Of a stretch of DNA of 64,000 nucleotides, positions 9,771-17,975 are shown one piece after another. The DNA comes from Psychroflexus aurantiacus (lineage in GTDB: Bacteria; Bacteroidota; Bacteroidia; Flavobacteriales; Flavobacteriaceae): positions 1 to 64,000 of the forward strand of contig NZ_JAAIKD010000007.1 of the NCBI RefSeq assembly GCF_010820555.1. Reading direction: 5' to 3'. The translations under genes were made by a program, and so were the position numbers. The notes beneath the pieces are model-generated. The model was not told the DNA's origin and made no database searches. It saw only the letters and a program-made list of their open reading frames with translations. The first letter of the stretch is position 1, and every line of letters begins with the position of its first letter.

Positions 9771-10595
9771 TTAAAGATCTCTTTTTTGTAAGAGTTTCCA
9801 GGACGAATAAATAAATATAAAACTCCAGGCCAGGACAATGAGTATGGCAGACCATTCCACATCGTAGGATTTTGTGAATTCTGAATTCAACTGGGTAGCC
9901 GCCGATTTTACAATACCCAATCTAGTAAAAGGTTCTATGATTAAATTGCTCATAGACTGCAGGGGTAAAACGTTGAGGATAACGTCTAAAGATTCAGCCT
10001 GGAATTTGACAAATAACTGAACAATCCCTTCAAAAATCCACAGCAGGAAAAGAAATCCTAAGGCAAAGGCTGAGCGTTTGAGCAAAATTCCAAAAAACAA
10101 ACACAAGGAAAAGAATCCAACTAATTTTAAAAAATAGGCGAAGATGTATTCAAGATCAGAAAAAATAATACTGAATTCATCATAATCAGAAAAAATCAAT
10201 CCCAAGACCAGACTGACGATAAACAGCAGTAAAGTAGAGGCGAAGGCAAAGCCTAAAACGCCATAAAACTTCGATAAAATGAATTCTTTTTTGCTCAGGC
10301 CGTCAATCAGGTTTTGCTTCAACGTTCTGTTGGTGTATTCGCTGGAAACCATGGATACAATGACTACGGCAAGGAATAATTTTAAAAAAGCGACAAAGTA
10401 GGCGTTGAAATGCCAGATGAAGGGGAAGTTGAAAATCCCCTGATCCGCCAACCTGAAATCGATGGAGCCAAAGTTGAATTTGATGGAAGTAAACAAGGCG
10501 ATGGCGCTGAAAAGGATAAAATAAATAAGGCTGAGAATTTTTGCAGCTCTGTTATTCCTGAGTTTGTGAAATTCTATGAGAAAAAGTCTTTTCAT
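9771..10595 (-). CDS. ABC-2 type transporter permease
   Basis: 274 residues with about six hydrophobic membrane segments (for example ILSLIYFILFSAIALF, FLKLFLAVVIVSMVSSEY, WSAILIVLAWSFIFIYSSW). After the second segment comes SSEYTNRTLKQNLIDGLSK, typical of ABC-2 exporters. The gene follows its ATP-binding partner by 9 bp on the same strand, so the pair forms one exporter. The substrate cannot be inferred. Confidence 0.85.
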   Translation of the reverse strand: MKRLFLIEFHKLRNNRAAKILSLIYFILFSAIALFTSIKFNFGSIDFRLADQGIFNFPFIWHFNAYFVAFLKLFLAVVIVSMVSSEYTNRTLKQNLIDGLSKKEFILSKFYGVLGFAFASTLLLFIVSLVLGLIFSDYDEFSIIFSDLEYIFAYFLKLVGFFSLCLFFGILLKRSAFALGFLFLLWIFEGIVQLFVKFQAESLDVILNVLPLQSMSNLIIEPFTRLGIVKSAATQLNSEFTKSYDVEWSAILIVLAWSFIFIYSSWKLLQKRDL

Positions 10596-10604
10596 TGTTA
10601 AGGC

Positions 10605-11504
10605 TTATTGATTCTTGGTTAATTTTAAAAACTGCTCTTCCAGGGTTTCTTTACGCTTGACGAGATGCGTGAGTAAAATCCCTTTTTCGAAGCATTCCTG
10701 ATTGAGAAATTTTGCTTCATAAGGCTGAGCTAAAATCGCTTTGATTAGATCGTTGTCTTCTTCATCATAACGTTCGATAGCTGAATGCGTTGCCAGGAAT
10801 GATTTTAATTTGTCTTTCTGTTCGCTTTTCAATTCAAAAAAACCATGTGTAGCATTCAATTCGTCTACAGGTCCGGCATATAATTTCACTCCCTTGCGAA
10901 TGACAACGACATGGGAACAGACTTTTTCAACTTCATCCAGAAGGTGTGAGGCCAGTAGAATAGTCATGCCGTCTGCGGCTATTTTCTTGATGATTTCTCG
11001 AATCTGATGAATACCCTGAGGATCCAGTCCATTGGTAGGCTCATCCAAAATGAGAATTTCGGGATCATTGAGCAAGGCTGAAGCAATCGCCAGCCGCTGC
11101 TTCATTCCTAAGGAATAGCTTTTGAAATGATCTTTCTTTCTGTCGTGAAGATTCACGATTTCCAAAACATCATCAATTCTGGAATAGTTTACCCCTTTGA
11201 TCTTGCAGACCAGTTTGAGATTATCTTCAGCGCTCATGCTTGGATAAAAGTTGGGGCTTTCAATTATGGCCCCTACTTTTTTTAGCGCTTCGTGTGTATT
11301 CATATCTCCGCCAAACCATTCAAATGAGCCGGAAGAAGGATTTACTACATTGAGTACCATGCCTAAGGTCGTAGATTTACCGCTGCCGTTTGGACCCAGT
11401 ATCCCATAAACATTTCCTTTTTGAATATCGAAAGTCAAAGCATCTACTGCGGTGAGGCTTCCGAACTTTTTGGTAAGTTCTTTTAATTTTAAAATAGTTT
11501 TCAA
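10605..11504 (-). CDS. ABC transporter ATP-binding protein
   Basis: Nucleotide-binding subunit of the exporter whose permease lies just downstream. Walker A is GPNGSGKST, the signature is YSLGMKQRLAIA, Walker B is ILILDEPTNGLDPQG, and the H-loop is LLASHLLDEVE. A C-terminal extension of about 80 residues follows, as in ABC-2 drug or antibiotic exporters. I chose the TTG at 11504, giving MKTILKLKELTKKFG and 299 residues. The longer reading from 11564 adds an implausible N-terminus and runs into the start region of the divergent gene. Confidence 0.88.
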   Translation of the reverse strand: MKTILKLKELTKKFGSLTAVDALTFDIQKGNVYGILGPNGSGKSTTLGMVLNVVNPSSGSFEWFGGDMNTHEALKKVGAIIESPNFYPSMSAEDNLKLVCKIKGVNYSRIDDVLEIVNLHDRKKDHFKSYSLGMKQRLAIASALLNDPEILILDEPTNGLDPQGIHQIREIIKKIAADGMTILLASHLLDEVEKVCSHVVVIRKGVKLYAGPVDELNATHGFFELKSEQKDKLKSFLATHSAIERYDEEDNDLIKAILAQPYEAKFLNQECFEKGILLTHLVKRKETLEEQFLKLTKNQ

Positions 11505-11570
11505 GGCTAAGTGGTTTCCTGTAAGACGAAAAGCTCTGGCTAATGTTACATGTAAAGCTAGCAAATTTGC

Positions 11571-11578
11571 TACCTTTG
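11571..11578 (+). promoter_or_regulatory. -7 box upstream of the divergent hypothetical gene
   Basis: TACCTTTG matches TAnnTTTG. It lies 15 bases before the ATG at 11594 and downstream of the ATG at 11543, so it argues for the later start of that gene. A -33 element is not clear. Confidence 0.5.
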
Positions 11579-11593
11579 AGGAAAAAGCAGTCT

Positions 11594-12640
11594 ATGGAAA
11601 AGAAACTCATGTCTAGAAAAAAGCCCACGTTTGCTATCAATGAGAATCTCAATAAATACCTGCAGACCTACAACAGAAACACGAGAATTCCGGTTTCTTA
11701 TGATGATTTATTGAGGTTTTCGGGTTCCATAGTGGTTTACGACAGACATGATGAAGACACCTTATGGGTGAGATGTTATTATTCTGACTTTGACCGCGAA
11801 GAAATTGATAACAGTCTAAAACGGGTGTATCTTATTCTCCATTCTGATGGACGAAGTGAACACATGGATTTTCTCAATGTGGATGCCATAGATTACTGCA
11901 CTTTTGGAAACTCTAAGCCTTTCAGAATAAAAATAAGAAACATTCTGAATGACAATTTCACTTACTTCTACGTCAAAAAAGCAGATGCCTCCAGGATATA
12001 TGGTCTTGATTTTGAGCATATTCTATCTCCCCACCGGATTAATTTTTTAGTGTACAAGGATACTTTAATCGAAGAACATATCGCAGGAATTCCCGGTGAT
12101 GTTTTTATTAAGGAGCATTTGCCAGAATGCAACTCAAGAGCACGAAATGAAATTGCCAAGCAGTTTGTGAAATTTGACGAGCGCTGTACCCTAAGACTTC
12201 TTGGAGATATGCGTTCTTACAATTATGTGGTGATTCCTACCCACGATTTTGATCATGTGGATTATAAAATCAGAGCCATAGATTTTGACCAGCAAAATTA
12301 TGAGGGGAATCTGAAAGTTTACCAGCCACACTTTTTCAAAGAAAACCGTCCCCTGGTGAAGATGGTTTCAGAATTATTGCAGGATACTTCAGTTGAGCAA
12401 TACCGAAAGGAGGAACGCTCTCAGGTAGCGAAACGACTCATCACTTCAGAAAAAAGATTTAGGATGTTGATTCGCTGCATGATCAAAGACCGAGTCTCTT
12501 CAGACGACAACGTAAAAATGCTTAAAAAGCAGCTGGTGGATTATACCAGAGACATTCGGTTCAAACGCTGCAGAACGATGGGTCATATCCTAAAAACAGC
12601 TTTAGATTTCGTGAAAAGAAATTATTTGGAAATAGAATAA
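11594..12640 (+). CDS. Conserved-looking protein of unknown function
   Basis: 348 residues from the ATG at 11594 (an alternative ATG lies at 11609). I do not recognise the family. It is soluble, with no signal peptide or membrane segment. It is rich in charged residues and has regularly spaced hydrophobic strands in the first 150 residues. The segment MRSYNYVVIPTHDFDHVDYK followed by RAIDFDQQNYEGN has paired DFD motifs. These recall, but do not prove, a kinase-like or metal-binding site. The C-terminal 100 residues look helical and basic. It is transcribed divergently from the ABC transporter pair. Codon use looks like its neighbours. Confidence 0.7.
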   Translation: MEKKLMSRKKPTFAINENLNKYLQTYNRNTRIPVSYDDLLRFSGSIVVYDRHDEDTLWVRCYYSDFDREEIDNSLKRVYLILHSDGRSEHMDFLNVDAIDYCTFGNSKPFRIKIRNILNDNFTYFYVKKADASRIYGLDFEHILSPHRINFLVYKDTLIEEHIAGIPGDVFIKEHLPECNSRARNEIAKQFVKFDERCTLRLLGDMRSYNYVVIPTHDFDHVDYKIRAIDFDQQNYEGNLKVYQPHFFKENRPLVKMVSELLQDTSVEQYRKEERSQVAKRLITSEKRFRMLIRCMIKDRVSSDDNVKMLKKQLVDYTRDIRFKRCRTMGHILKTALDFVKRNYLEIE

Positions 12641-12708
12641 TTCTAAGCCTGAGCTTCACTTGTATCCTTGTTTTTTCTATTTTAGAGCCCAAATCAAAAA
12701 ATATAATT

Positions 12709-14649
12709 ATGAATAAAATAAATTTCTTATGTCTGGCTTTTGGCTTGAGTATTTTTACTTTGCCTTCAGCTTTTGCACAGCTAGACAATAACCAGTCGCA
12801 GTTCGATGAATTTATGGACAGGTCAGGTAATGTCTACAGGTCAGCTTCAGGAAAACCTGGTCCAGAATATTTTCAAAATGAAGCAGACTATACCATCAAA
12901 GCTAATTTGGATCCTGAAACGCACATTATTACAGGGCAAGTTACGATGAAATATATCAATAACAGTCCGGAAGATTTGGATTACATCTGGATGTATTTAG
13001 AGCAGAACAGATTTACCGAAGATTCCAGAGGAACTTTGACGACCCCTGTTGAAGGCAATCGCTATGATGGCGATCCACTGGAAGGCGTTGAAATTTCAAA
13101 TCTACAAGCTGAAGTCAGAGGGTCTACATCCTCAAAACACTTGATCTCCGATACAAGAATGCAGGTCTTTTTTGATGAACCCTTAAAAGCGAATGGAGGT
13201 AAAGCCGAAGTATCCATGAACTTTAAGTTTGAAGTTCCTGTTAACGGTATGGACAGAATGGGACGTCTCAGCACCAAGAACGGCGAGATTTATGCCATTG
13301 CCCAATGGTTTCCCCAGGTTGCTGTTTTTGATGATATCGAAGGCTGGAATGTGGAACCCTATTTAGGTGCCGGAGAATTTTATTACGATTATGGTGAGTT
13401 TGATGTCGAAATTACCGTCCCTCATAACTACCTAGTGGTAGCTTCCGGAGAACTGCAAAACCCAAAAGATGTGTTGTCTTCTAAAGTTTACGATCGCTAT
13501 AAAAACGCCCTGGAAAGCCAGGAAACAGTGACTTTAATTTCTTCTGAAGAAATTGGAGATTCCTCTGTGTTTGCAAATCAAAGCGGAACACAAACCTGGC
13601 ATTATAAAATTGAAAATTCAAGAGATTTTGCCTTTGCCACTTCCAAAGCTTTTATATGGGATGGCGCTCAATTCAATTTGCCTAGTGGTAAAACCGGCCT
13701 GGCACATTCTGCTTACCCAATTGAAAGCTACGGACAAAATGCCTGGTCCAGATCTACAGAATACAGCAAAGCATCCATAGAATACTACTCCGAAAAATGG
13801 TACGAATATCCTTATGCTGCAGCGGTTAATGTAGCTGCAGATATTGGCGGAATGGAATACCCGGGACTTAACTTTTGCAGCTGGAAAAGCACAGGAGCAG
13901 GTTTATGGGGAGTGACCGACCATGAATTTGGTCATAACTGGTTTCCTATGATTGTAGGGAGTAATGAAAGACGGTATGCATGGATGGATGAAGGTTTCAA
14001 TACGTTTATCAATTACTACAGCACTCAGGCTTTTAATGATGGGGAATACCCGACACGATTGAATCAGCCAAGAACACTGGCGGGCTGGTTTTTAAGCGAA
14101 GGACGCGAGGGTATCGATACCTATCCGGATGTCGCTAATCTGAGAAACCTGGGTATGGTTGCCTATTACAAGCCTGCATTAGGACTGGTCACTCTAAGAG
14201 AATACATCCTTGGGGAAGAACGTTTTGACTATGCGTTTAAATCTTATATCGAGACCTGGGCGTTTAAACACCCTCAGCCTAAAGATTTCTTCAATCACAT
14301 TGAAAATGCAGCAGGTGAAAATCTATCCTGGTTTTTTGATGCCTGGTTTTACGGAACAGGGAATATCGATTTAGCCATAGACTCCTTGAGAAAGCGAGAT
14401 GGTGCATATTTCTTAACCGTTTCCAATAGAGGAGATATTCCAATGCCTGTACACATGCAGATTACTTTTGAAGATGGTACCACGGAAATGAAAAGCCTTC
14501 CTGTGGAAATCTGGCAAAGGGGAGATACCTGGACTCATAAATTTGAAACCCAAAAAGAAATAGAATCCATTGAAATCGATCCTGAAAAAATTCTGATGGA
14601 TGTGAATTATTCCAATGACAAATGGCCGGTCACTATTTATAAGGATTAA
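12709..14649 (+). CDS. Secreted M1-family zinc metallopeptidase (aminopeptidase)
   Basis: 646 residues, with a signal peptide ending FAQ. The zinc site is HEFGH at 405-409 with the third ligand E428, i.e. HExxH-x18-E followed by GF. The substrate-binding motif is GGMEYPG, a variant of the classical GxMEN. The N-terminal beta domain begins YTIKANLDPETHIITGQVTMKY. The classical C-terminal helical domain is short. Family knowledge suggests removal of N-terminal residues from peptides in the periplasm or outside the cell. It is a single gene closed by a strong terminator. Confidence 0.9.
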   Translation: MNKINFLCLAFGLSIFTLPSAFAQLDNNQSQFDEFMDRSGNVYRSASGKPGPEYFQNEADYTIKANLDPETHIITGQVTMKYINNSPEDLDYIWMYLEQNRFTEDSRGTLTTPVEGNRYDGDPLEGVEISNLQAEVRGSTSSKHLISDTRMQVFFDEPLKANGGKAEVSMNFKFEVPVNGMDRMGRLSTKNGEIYAIAQWFPQVAVFDDIEGWNVEPYLGAGEFYYDYGEFDVEITVPHNYLVVASGELQNPKDVLSSKVYDRYKNALESQETVTLISSEEIGDSSVFANQSGTQTWHYKIENSRDFAFATSKAFIWDGAQFNLPSGKTGLAHSAYPIESYGQNAWSRSTEYSKASIEYYSEKWYEYPYAAAVNVAADIGGMEYPGLNFCSWKSTGAGLWGVTDHEFGHNWFPMIVGSNERRYAWMDEGFNTFINYYSTQAFNDGEYPTRLNQPRTLAGWFLSEGREGIDTYPDVANLRNLGMVAYYKPALGLVTLREYILGEERFDYAFKSYIETWAFKHPQPKDFFNHIENAAGENLSWFFDAWFYGTGNIDLAIDSLRKRDGAYFLTVSNRGDIPMPVHMQITFEDGTTEMKSLPVEIWQRGDTWTHKFETQKEIESIEIDPEKILMDVNYSNDKWPVTIYKD

Positions 14650-14666
14650 TGGATGATCTTTAACCA

Positions 14667-14704
14667 AAAAGCCTCGCTTCATAACATTGGAGCGAGGCTT
14701 TTTA
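14667..14704. terminator. Bidirectional intrinsic terminator between the M1 peptidase gene and fabD
   Basis: A perfect 12-bp inverted repeat, aaaagcctcgct (14667-14678) / agcgaggctttt (14691-14702), has an A/T-rich flank on both sides. It can end both of the convergent genes. Confidence 0.85.
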
Positions 14705-14721
14705 GTTTACAGACGTAGAAC

Positions 14722-15606
14722 TTATAAACCGGAGATGCTCTCGGCATTTACTTGTCTGTCCACTTTTCTCAGTAAGCCCTGAAGAACTTTTCCGGGACCC
14801 ACTTCGGTAAAGTCGGTGGCACCGTCGGCAAGCATTTGCTTCATGGTTTGTGTCCATTTCACCGGGGCTGTGAGTTGCTTCATTAAATTGGTTTTAATGT
14901 CTTCAGGATCTGAAACCGCGGTCGTGGTCACGTTTTGATAGACAGGACATTTAGGTGTATTGAATCTGGTAGATTCAATCGCTTTTGCCAGTTTCTCTCT
15001 GGCAGGCTCCATGAGTGGCGAGTGAAAAGCTCCTCCTACAGGAAGAAGCAGGGCGCGTTTTGCTCCCTTTTCTTTTAAGGCTTCGCAAGCCTTTTCTACA
15101 GCCTCATGAGAACCGGAAATCACCAGTTGCCCGGGACAGTTGTAATTGGCAGGAACCACAACGCCGTCGATGTTTTTACAAACCTCTTCCACCACGTCAT
15201 CCTCCAGGCCTAAAACTGCAGCCATGGTGGATGGATTGATCTCGCAGGCTTCCTGCATAGCCAAGGCGCGTTTATGAACCAGCCTCAAGGCATCTTCAAA
15301 CTCCAGAGTGCCATTGGCTACCAGGGCAGAAAATTCTCCTAAAGAATGGCCGGCTACCATATCAGGTTGAAAAGAATCGCCAAGCACTTTGCTTAAAATC
15401 ACAGAATGTAAAAAGATAGCGGGTTGGGTGACTTTGGTTTCCTTCAGGTCTTCCGCAGTGCCTTCAAACATGATTTTGGCAATGTCAAATCCAAGGATAT
15501 CATTGGCCTGGTGAAACAGAGTTCTTGCTTCTTCTGATGAATTGTATAAATCCTGACCCATTCCGGTGAATTGAGCCCCCTGTCCGGGAAATATGTATGC
15601 TTTCAT
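14722..15606 (-). CDS. fabD: Malonyl-CoA:acyl carrier protein transacylase
   Basis: Moves malonyl groups from CoA to ACP to feed fatty-acid elongation. The 294 residues show the N-terminal FPGQGAQ, the nucleophile elbow GHSLGEF with Ser88, and the catalytic His195 in GGAFHSPLM. Arg117-type and Gln residues of the active site (HKRALAMQ) are also in place. It is a single gene rather than part of a fab cluster. A -7 box lies 23 bases upstream of the ATG. Confidence 0.96.
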   Translation of the reverse strand: MKAYIFPGQGAQFTGMGQDLYNSSEEARTLFHQANDILGFDIAKIMFEGTAEDLKETKVTQPAIFLHSVILSKVLGDSFQPDMVAGHSLGEFSALVANGTLEFEDALRLVHKRALAMQEACEINPSTMAAVLGLEDDVVEEVCKNIDGVVVPANYNCPGQLVISGSHEAVEKACEALKEKGAKRALLLPVGGAFHSPLMEPAREKLAKAIESTRFNTPKCPVYQNVTTTAVSDPEDIKTNLMKQLTAPVKWTQTMKQMLADGATDFTEVGPGKVLQGLLRKVDRQVNAESISGL

Positions 15607-15629
15607 AAGTGTTTATTTAATTTACATGG

Positions 15630-15637
15630 CAAAGATA
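15630..15637 (-). promoter_or_regulatory. -7 box of fabD
   Basis: TATCTTTG on the minus strand matches TAnnTTTG and lies 23 bases upstream of the fabD ATG. Confidence 0.55.
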
Positions 15638-15834
15638 CTATTTTGAAGTATTTTGAAAGCATACAGACGGGGTTCTCGACGGAGCTTGTTTAGAGCGGAT
15701 TCGATCTGTAATTTTAGATTTTAGAGGATATTTTGTTTAGGTTCGAGTTGCCTGTGCTGAGCAAAGACGAAGTAGAGTCGAGAACAAACAAAATTTTAAC
15801 ATCTGTAGATTTATAAATAAAAGAATATTATTCC

Positions 15835-15842
15835 TATGTTTG
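15835..15842 (+). promoter_or_regulatory. Possible -7 box of the trp operon
   Basis: TATGTTTG matches TAnnTTTG. It ends only 4 bases before the leader-peptide ATG. If it is the true promoter, the transcript would start at or very near that ATG and the leader peptide would be translated from an almost leaderless mRNA. No -33 element is evident. Confidence 0.4.
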
Positions 15843-15846
15843 TAGC

Positions 15847-15903
15847 ATGTTTAATAACAAAAACAATTCTTGGTGGTGGTCTTTATTACGTCAAACGTCG
15901 TGA
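15847..15903 (+). CDS. trpL: trp operon leader peptide with three consecutive Trp codons
   Basis: An 18-residue open reading frame, MFNNKNNSWWWSLLRQTS, ends in TGA at 15901-15903. The three adjacent TGG codons (15871-15879) are the hallmark of ribosome-mediated attenuation of tryptophan genes. It is followed 28 bases later by an intrinsic terminator and then by trpE. The stop-codon region (gtcgtga, 15897-15903) is exactly complementary to tcacgac (15945-15951) inside the terminator. A ribosome stalled at the Trp codons would leave this segment free to break the terminator. A ribosome at the stop codon would cover it. Confidence 0.88.
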   Translation: MFNNKNNSWWWSLLRQTS

Positions 15904-15931
15904 CCTAGATCCTGCTATGTACATATTTCAT

Positions 15932-15962
15932 AAAGGCTTGTCTATCACGACAGGCCTTTTTT
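15932..15962 (+). terminator. trp operon attenuator (intrinsic terminator)
   Basis: The stem aaaggcttgtc (15932-15942) / gacaggccttt (15949-15959) has 11 pairs with one G-U, a 6-nt loop and a T run to 15962. It lies between the Trp-rich leader peptide and the trpE ATG at 15991, with no other gene to terminate. It is therefore best read as a conditional terminator. Confidence 0.85.
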
Positions 15963-15990
15963 AATTTTTAAAAACGCTGAGTCTTAAACT

Positions 15991-17373
15991 ATGAGTTATT
16001 CTTTAAAAACCACCTATCAAAAGTTACTTGCAGATACGTTTACGCCGGTAAGTGCTTATCTCAAAATCAGAGATAAATATCCGAATTCTTTACTTCTGGA
16101 AAGTAGCGATTACCATACCAATGACAACAGTTTCAGTTACATCTGCTGCAATCCCATCGCTCATTTTAAAGTAGAACACGAGGAAATTGAATTTAAATAC
16201 CCTGACGGCACGTTCAAAAGCATCGCCATTGATAAAAACATCGATGTGGCTGATGAATTAAAAAAGTACCTGGCCGAATTTGAGGTAGATGATCACAACT
16301 TCAAATTTTTGACGCAGGGGCTTTTTGGATTTACCACCTATGACGCGGTGCGGTATTTTGAAAATCTAAACATCGATAAGAGCAAGTCCAAACTGGGTTT
16401 GCCGGATATGCTTTACAATGTCTTTCAAAATGTGATCGTGATCAATCACTTCAATGATGAAGCCTATGTCTTTAACCATGCTTATGATGGAACAGATCGC
16501 ATTCCTGAATTGAAATCTCTTTTGAAAAATCAGAATTATACCGAGTATGATTTTGAATTGGATGGTGAAGAGGAATCGCCGATTACCGATGAGGAATTTA
16601 TGGAGTACGTGACCAAGGCAAAAGCACACTGTCAGCGTGGAGATGTCTTTCAGATGGTCATGTCCAGACGATTCTCTCAGGGCTTTAAAGGAGATGAATT
16701 CAATGTGTATCGAAAACTGAGAAGCATCAATCCGAGTCCGTACTTATTTTACTTCGACTTTGGAAACTACAAAATCTTCGGCAGTTCACCAGAAGCGCAT
16801 TTGGTTGTTCAGGAAGGTAAAGCAGAGATTCACCCGATTGCCGGAACCTTCAAGCGAACCGGAAACGACCAGGAAGATGCTGCGATGGCTTTAAAATTAT
16901 CGGAAGATGTAAAGGAAAATTCAGAGCACGTGATGCTGGTAGATTTGGCCAGGAATGACCTTAGCCGTCATGGTAAAAACGTAAAAGTGGAGACCTACAA
17001 AGAAGTTCAGTATTTCTCGCATGTGATTCATCTGGTAAGTAAAGTAACTGCCGAAGTCAATCCGGAAGACAGCCTGAAGTTGCTGGGAGATACTTTTCCG
17101 GCAGGAACCTTAAGCGGCGCACCAAAACATAGGGCGATGTCACTGATAGAAAAATATGAAAACATCAGCCGGGAGGCCTATGGCGGTGCGATAGGTGTTA
17201 TCGATTTCAAAGGAAATATGAACCAGGCCATTATCATCAGAAGTTTTGTGAGTAAAGATTTAAAATTGCATTTTCAGGCGGGTGCAGGGGTGGTGAGCGA
17301 CAGTACCGAAGAAAACGAACTACAGGAAGTCATCAATAAACTTGGAGCTTTACGTAAAGCTTTAGATCAATAA
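15991..17373 (+). CDS. trpE: Anthranilate synthase component I
   Basis: Makes anthranilate from chorismate using ammonia delivered by TrpG. In the 460 residues the N-terminal LLLESSD (34-40) is the conserved tryptophan feedback-binding segment. The catalytic region has PIAGTFKRTG, VDLARNDL, GTLSGAPKHRAM and GGAIGVIDF. The feedback segment and the Trp leader peptide upstream identify it as TrpE rather than PabB. It is the first structural gene of the operon, 10 bp before trpG. Confidence 0.95.
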   Translation: MSYSLKTTYQKLLADTFTPVSAYLKIRDKYPNSLLLESSDYHTNDNSFSYICCNPIAHFKVEHEEIEFKYPDGTFKSIAIDKNIDVADELKKYLAEFEVDDHNFKFLTQGLFGFTTYDAVRYFENLNIDKSKSKLGLPDMLYNVFQNVIVINHFNDEAYVFNHAYDGTDRIPELKSLLKNQNYTEYDFELDGEEESPITDEEFMEYVTKAKAHCQRGDVFQMVMSRRFSQGFKGDEFNVYRKLRSINPSPYLFYFDFGNYKIFGSSPEAHLVVQEGKAEIHPIAGTFKRTGNDQEDAAMALKLSEDVKENSEHVMLVDLARNDLSRHGKNVKVETYKEVQYFSHVIHLVSKVTAEVNPEDSLKLLGDTFPAGTLSGAPKHRAMSLIEKYENISREAYGGAIGVIDFKGNMNQAIIIRSFVSKDLKLHFQAGAGVVSDSTEENELQEVINKLGALRKALDQ

Positions 17374-17383
17374 AAACGAAATC

Positions 17384-17950
17384 ATGAAGAAAATATTAGT
17401 CATAGATAATTACGATTCTTTTGTGTACAACCTGGTGCATTATCTGGAAGAATTTGATGCCGAAGTCACCGTCAAAAGAAACGATGAGGTCGATCTCGAT
17501 GAGGTGGCCCAGTACGATAAGATTTTGCTTTCGCCGGGACCTGGTATTCCCGATGAAGCCGGACAGCTAAAAGCCATTATCAAAGCTTTTGCTCACGAAA
17601 AACCAATGCTCGGGGTGTGTCTGGGTCAACAAGCCATCATGGAGGTGTTTGGCGGCGAACTGCTGAATTTGGACAAGGTTCACCATGGCGTTGCGACAGA
17701 GATCAAAACCATGGTAGAAGATGAAGTACTTTTTAGGGGCTTACCTGCCACCATGATGGTTGGGCGTTACCATTCGTGGGTAGTGAAGCAGGAATTACCA
17801 GAGTGTCTGGTAGCCACTTCCGTCGATGAACAAGGTCAAATCATGTCCCTGCGCCATAAAGAATACGATGTAAGAGCGGTTCAGTTTCATCCGGAATCGG
17901 TGTTAACGCCTGAAGGCAAACAAATGATCAAAAACTGGATAGAAAGTTAA
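17384..17950 (+). CDS. trpG: Anthranilate synthase component II (glutamine amidotransferase)
   Basis: 188 residues, a class I glutamine amidotransferase that supplies ammonia to TrpE. The nucleophile is Cys79 in GVCLGQQ. The His-Glu pair is in VQFHPESVLTPEG, and the oxyanion region is LLSPGPGIP. The protein could also serve PabB if there is no second copy elsewhere. Second gene of the trp operon, 25 bp before trpD. Confidence 0.95.
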   Translation: MKKILVIDNYDSFVYNLVHYLEEFDAEVTVKRNDEVDLDEVAQYDKILLSPGPGIPDEAGQLKAIIKAFAHEKPMLGVCLGQQAIMEVFGGELLNLDKVHHGVATEIKTMVEDEVLFRGLPATMMVGRYHSWVVKQELPECLVATSVDEQGQIMSLRHKEYDVRAVQFHPESVLTPEGKQMIKNWIES

Positions 17951-17975
17951 CTAACCTCTCAAACGCAATTTTACT

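Larger units (their letters stand above)
15607..15846. other. Intergenic region between fabD and the trp leader, with a REP-like inverted repeat
   Basis: No gene is visible. An imperfect inverted repeat spans 15731-15793: arms ttttgttt and aaacaaaa are perfect, and ggttcga / tcgagaac are partial. It encloses a segment containing gtgctgagcaaagacgaag. This composition recalls scattered intergenic palindromes of Flavobacteriia. A second arm, gttctcgac at 15672-15680, is the exact inverse of gtcgagaac at 15777-15785. Confidence 0.5.

Noticed and set aside
11505-11564. Longer N-terminus for the ABC ATP-binding protein
   Set aside because: The added residues do not resemble the family, and the TTG at 11504 gives the usual MKTILKLKELTKKFG opening.
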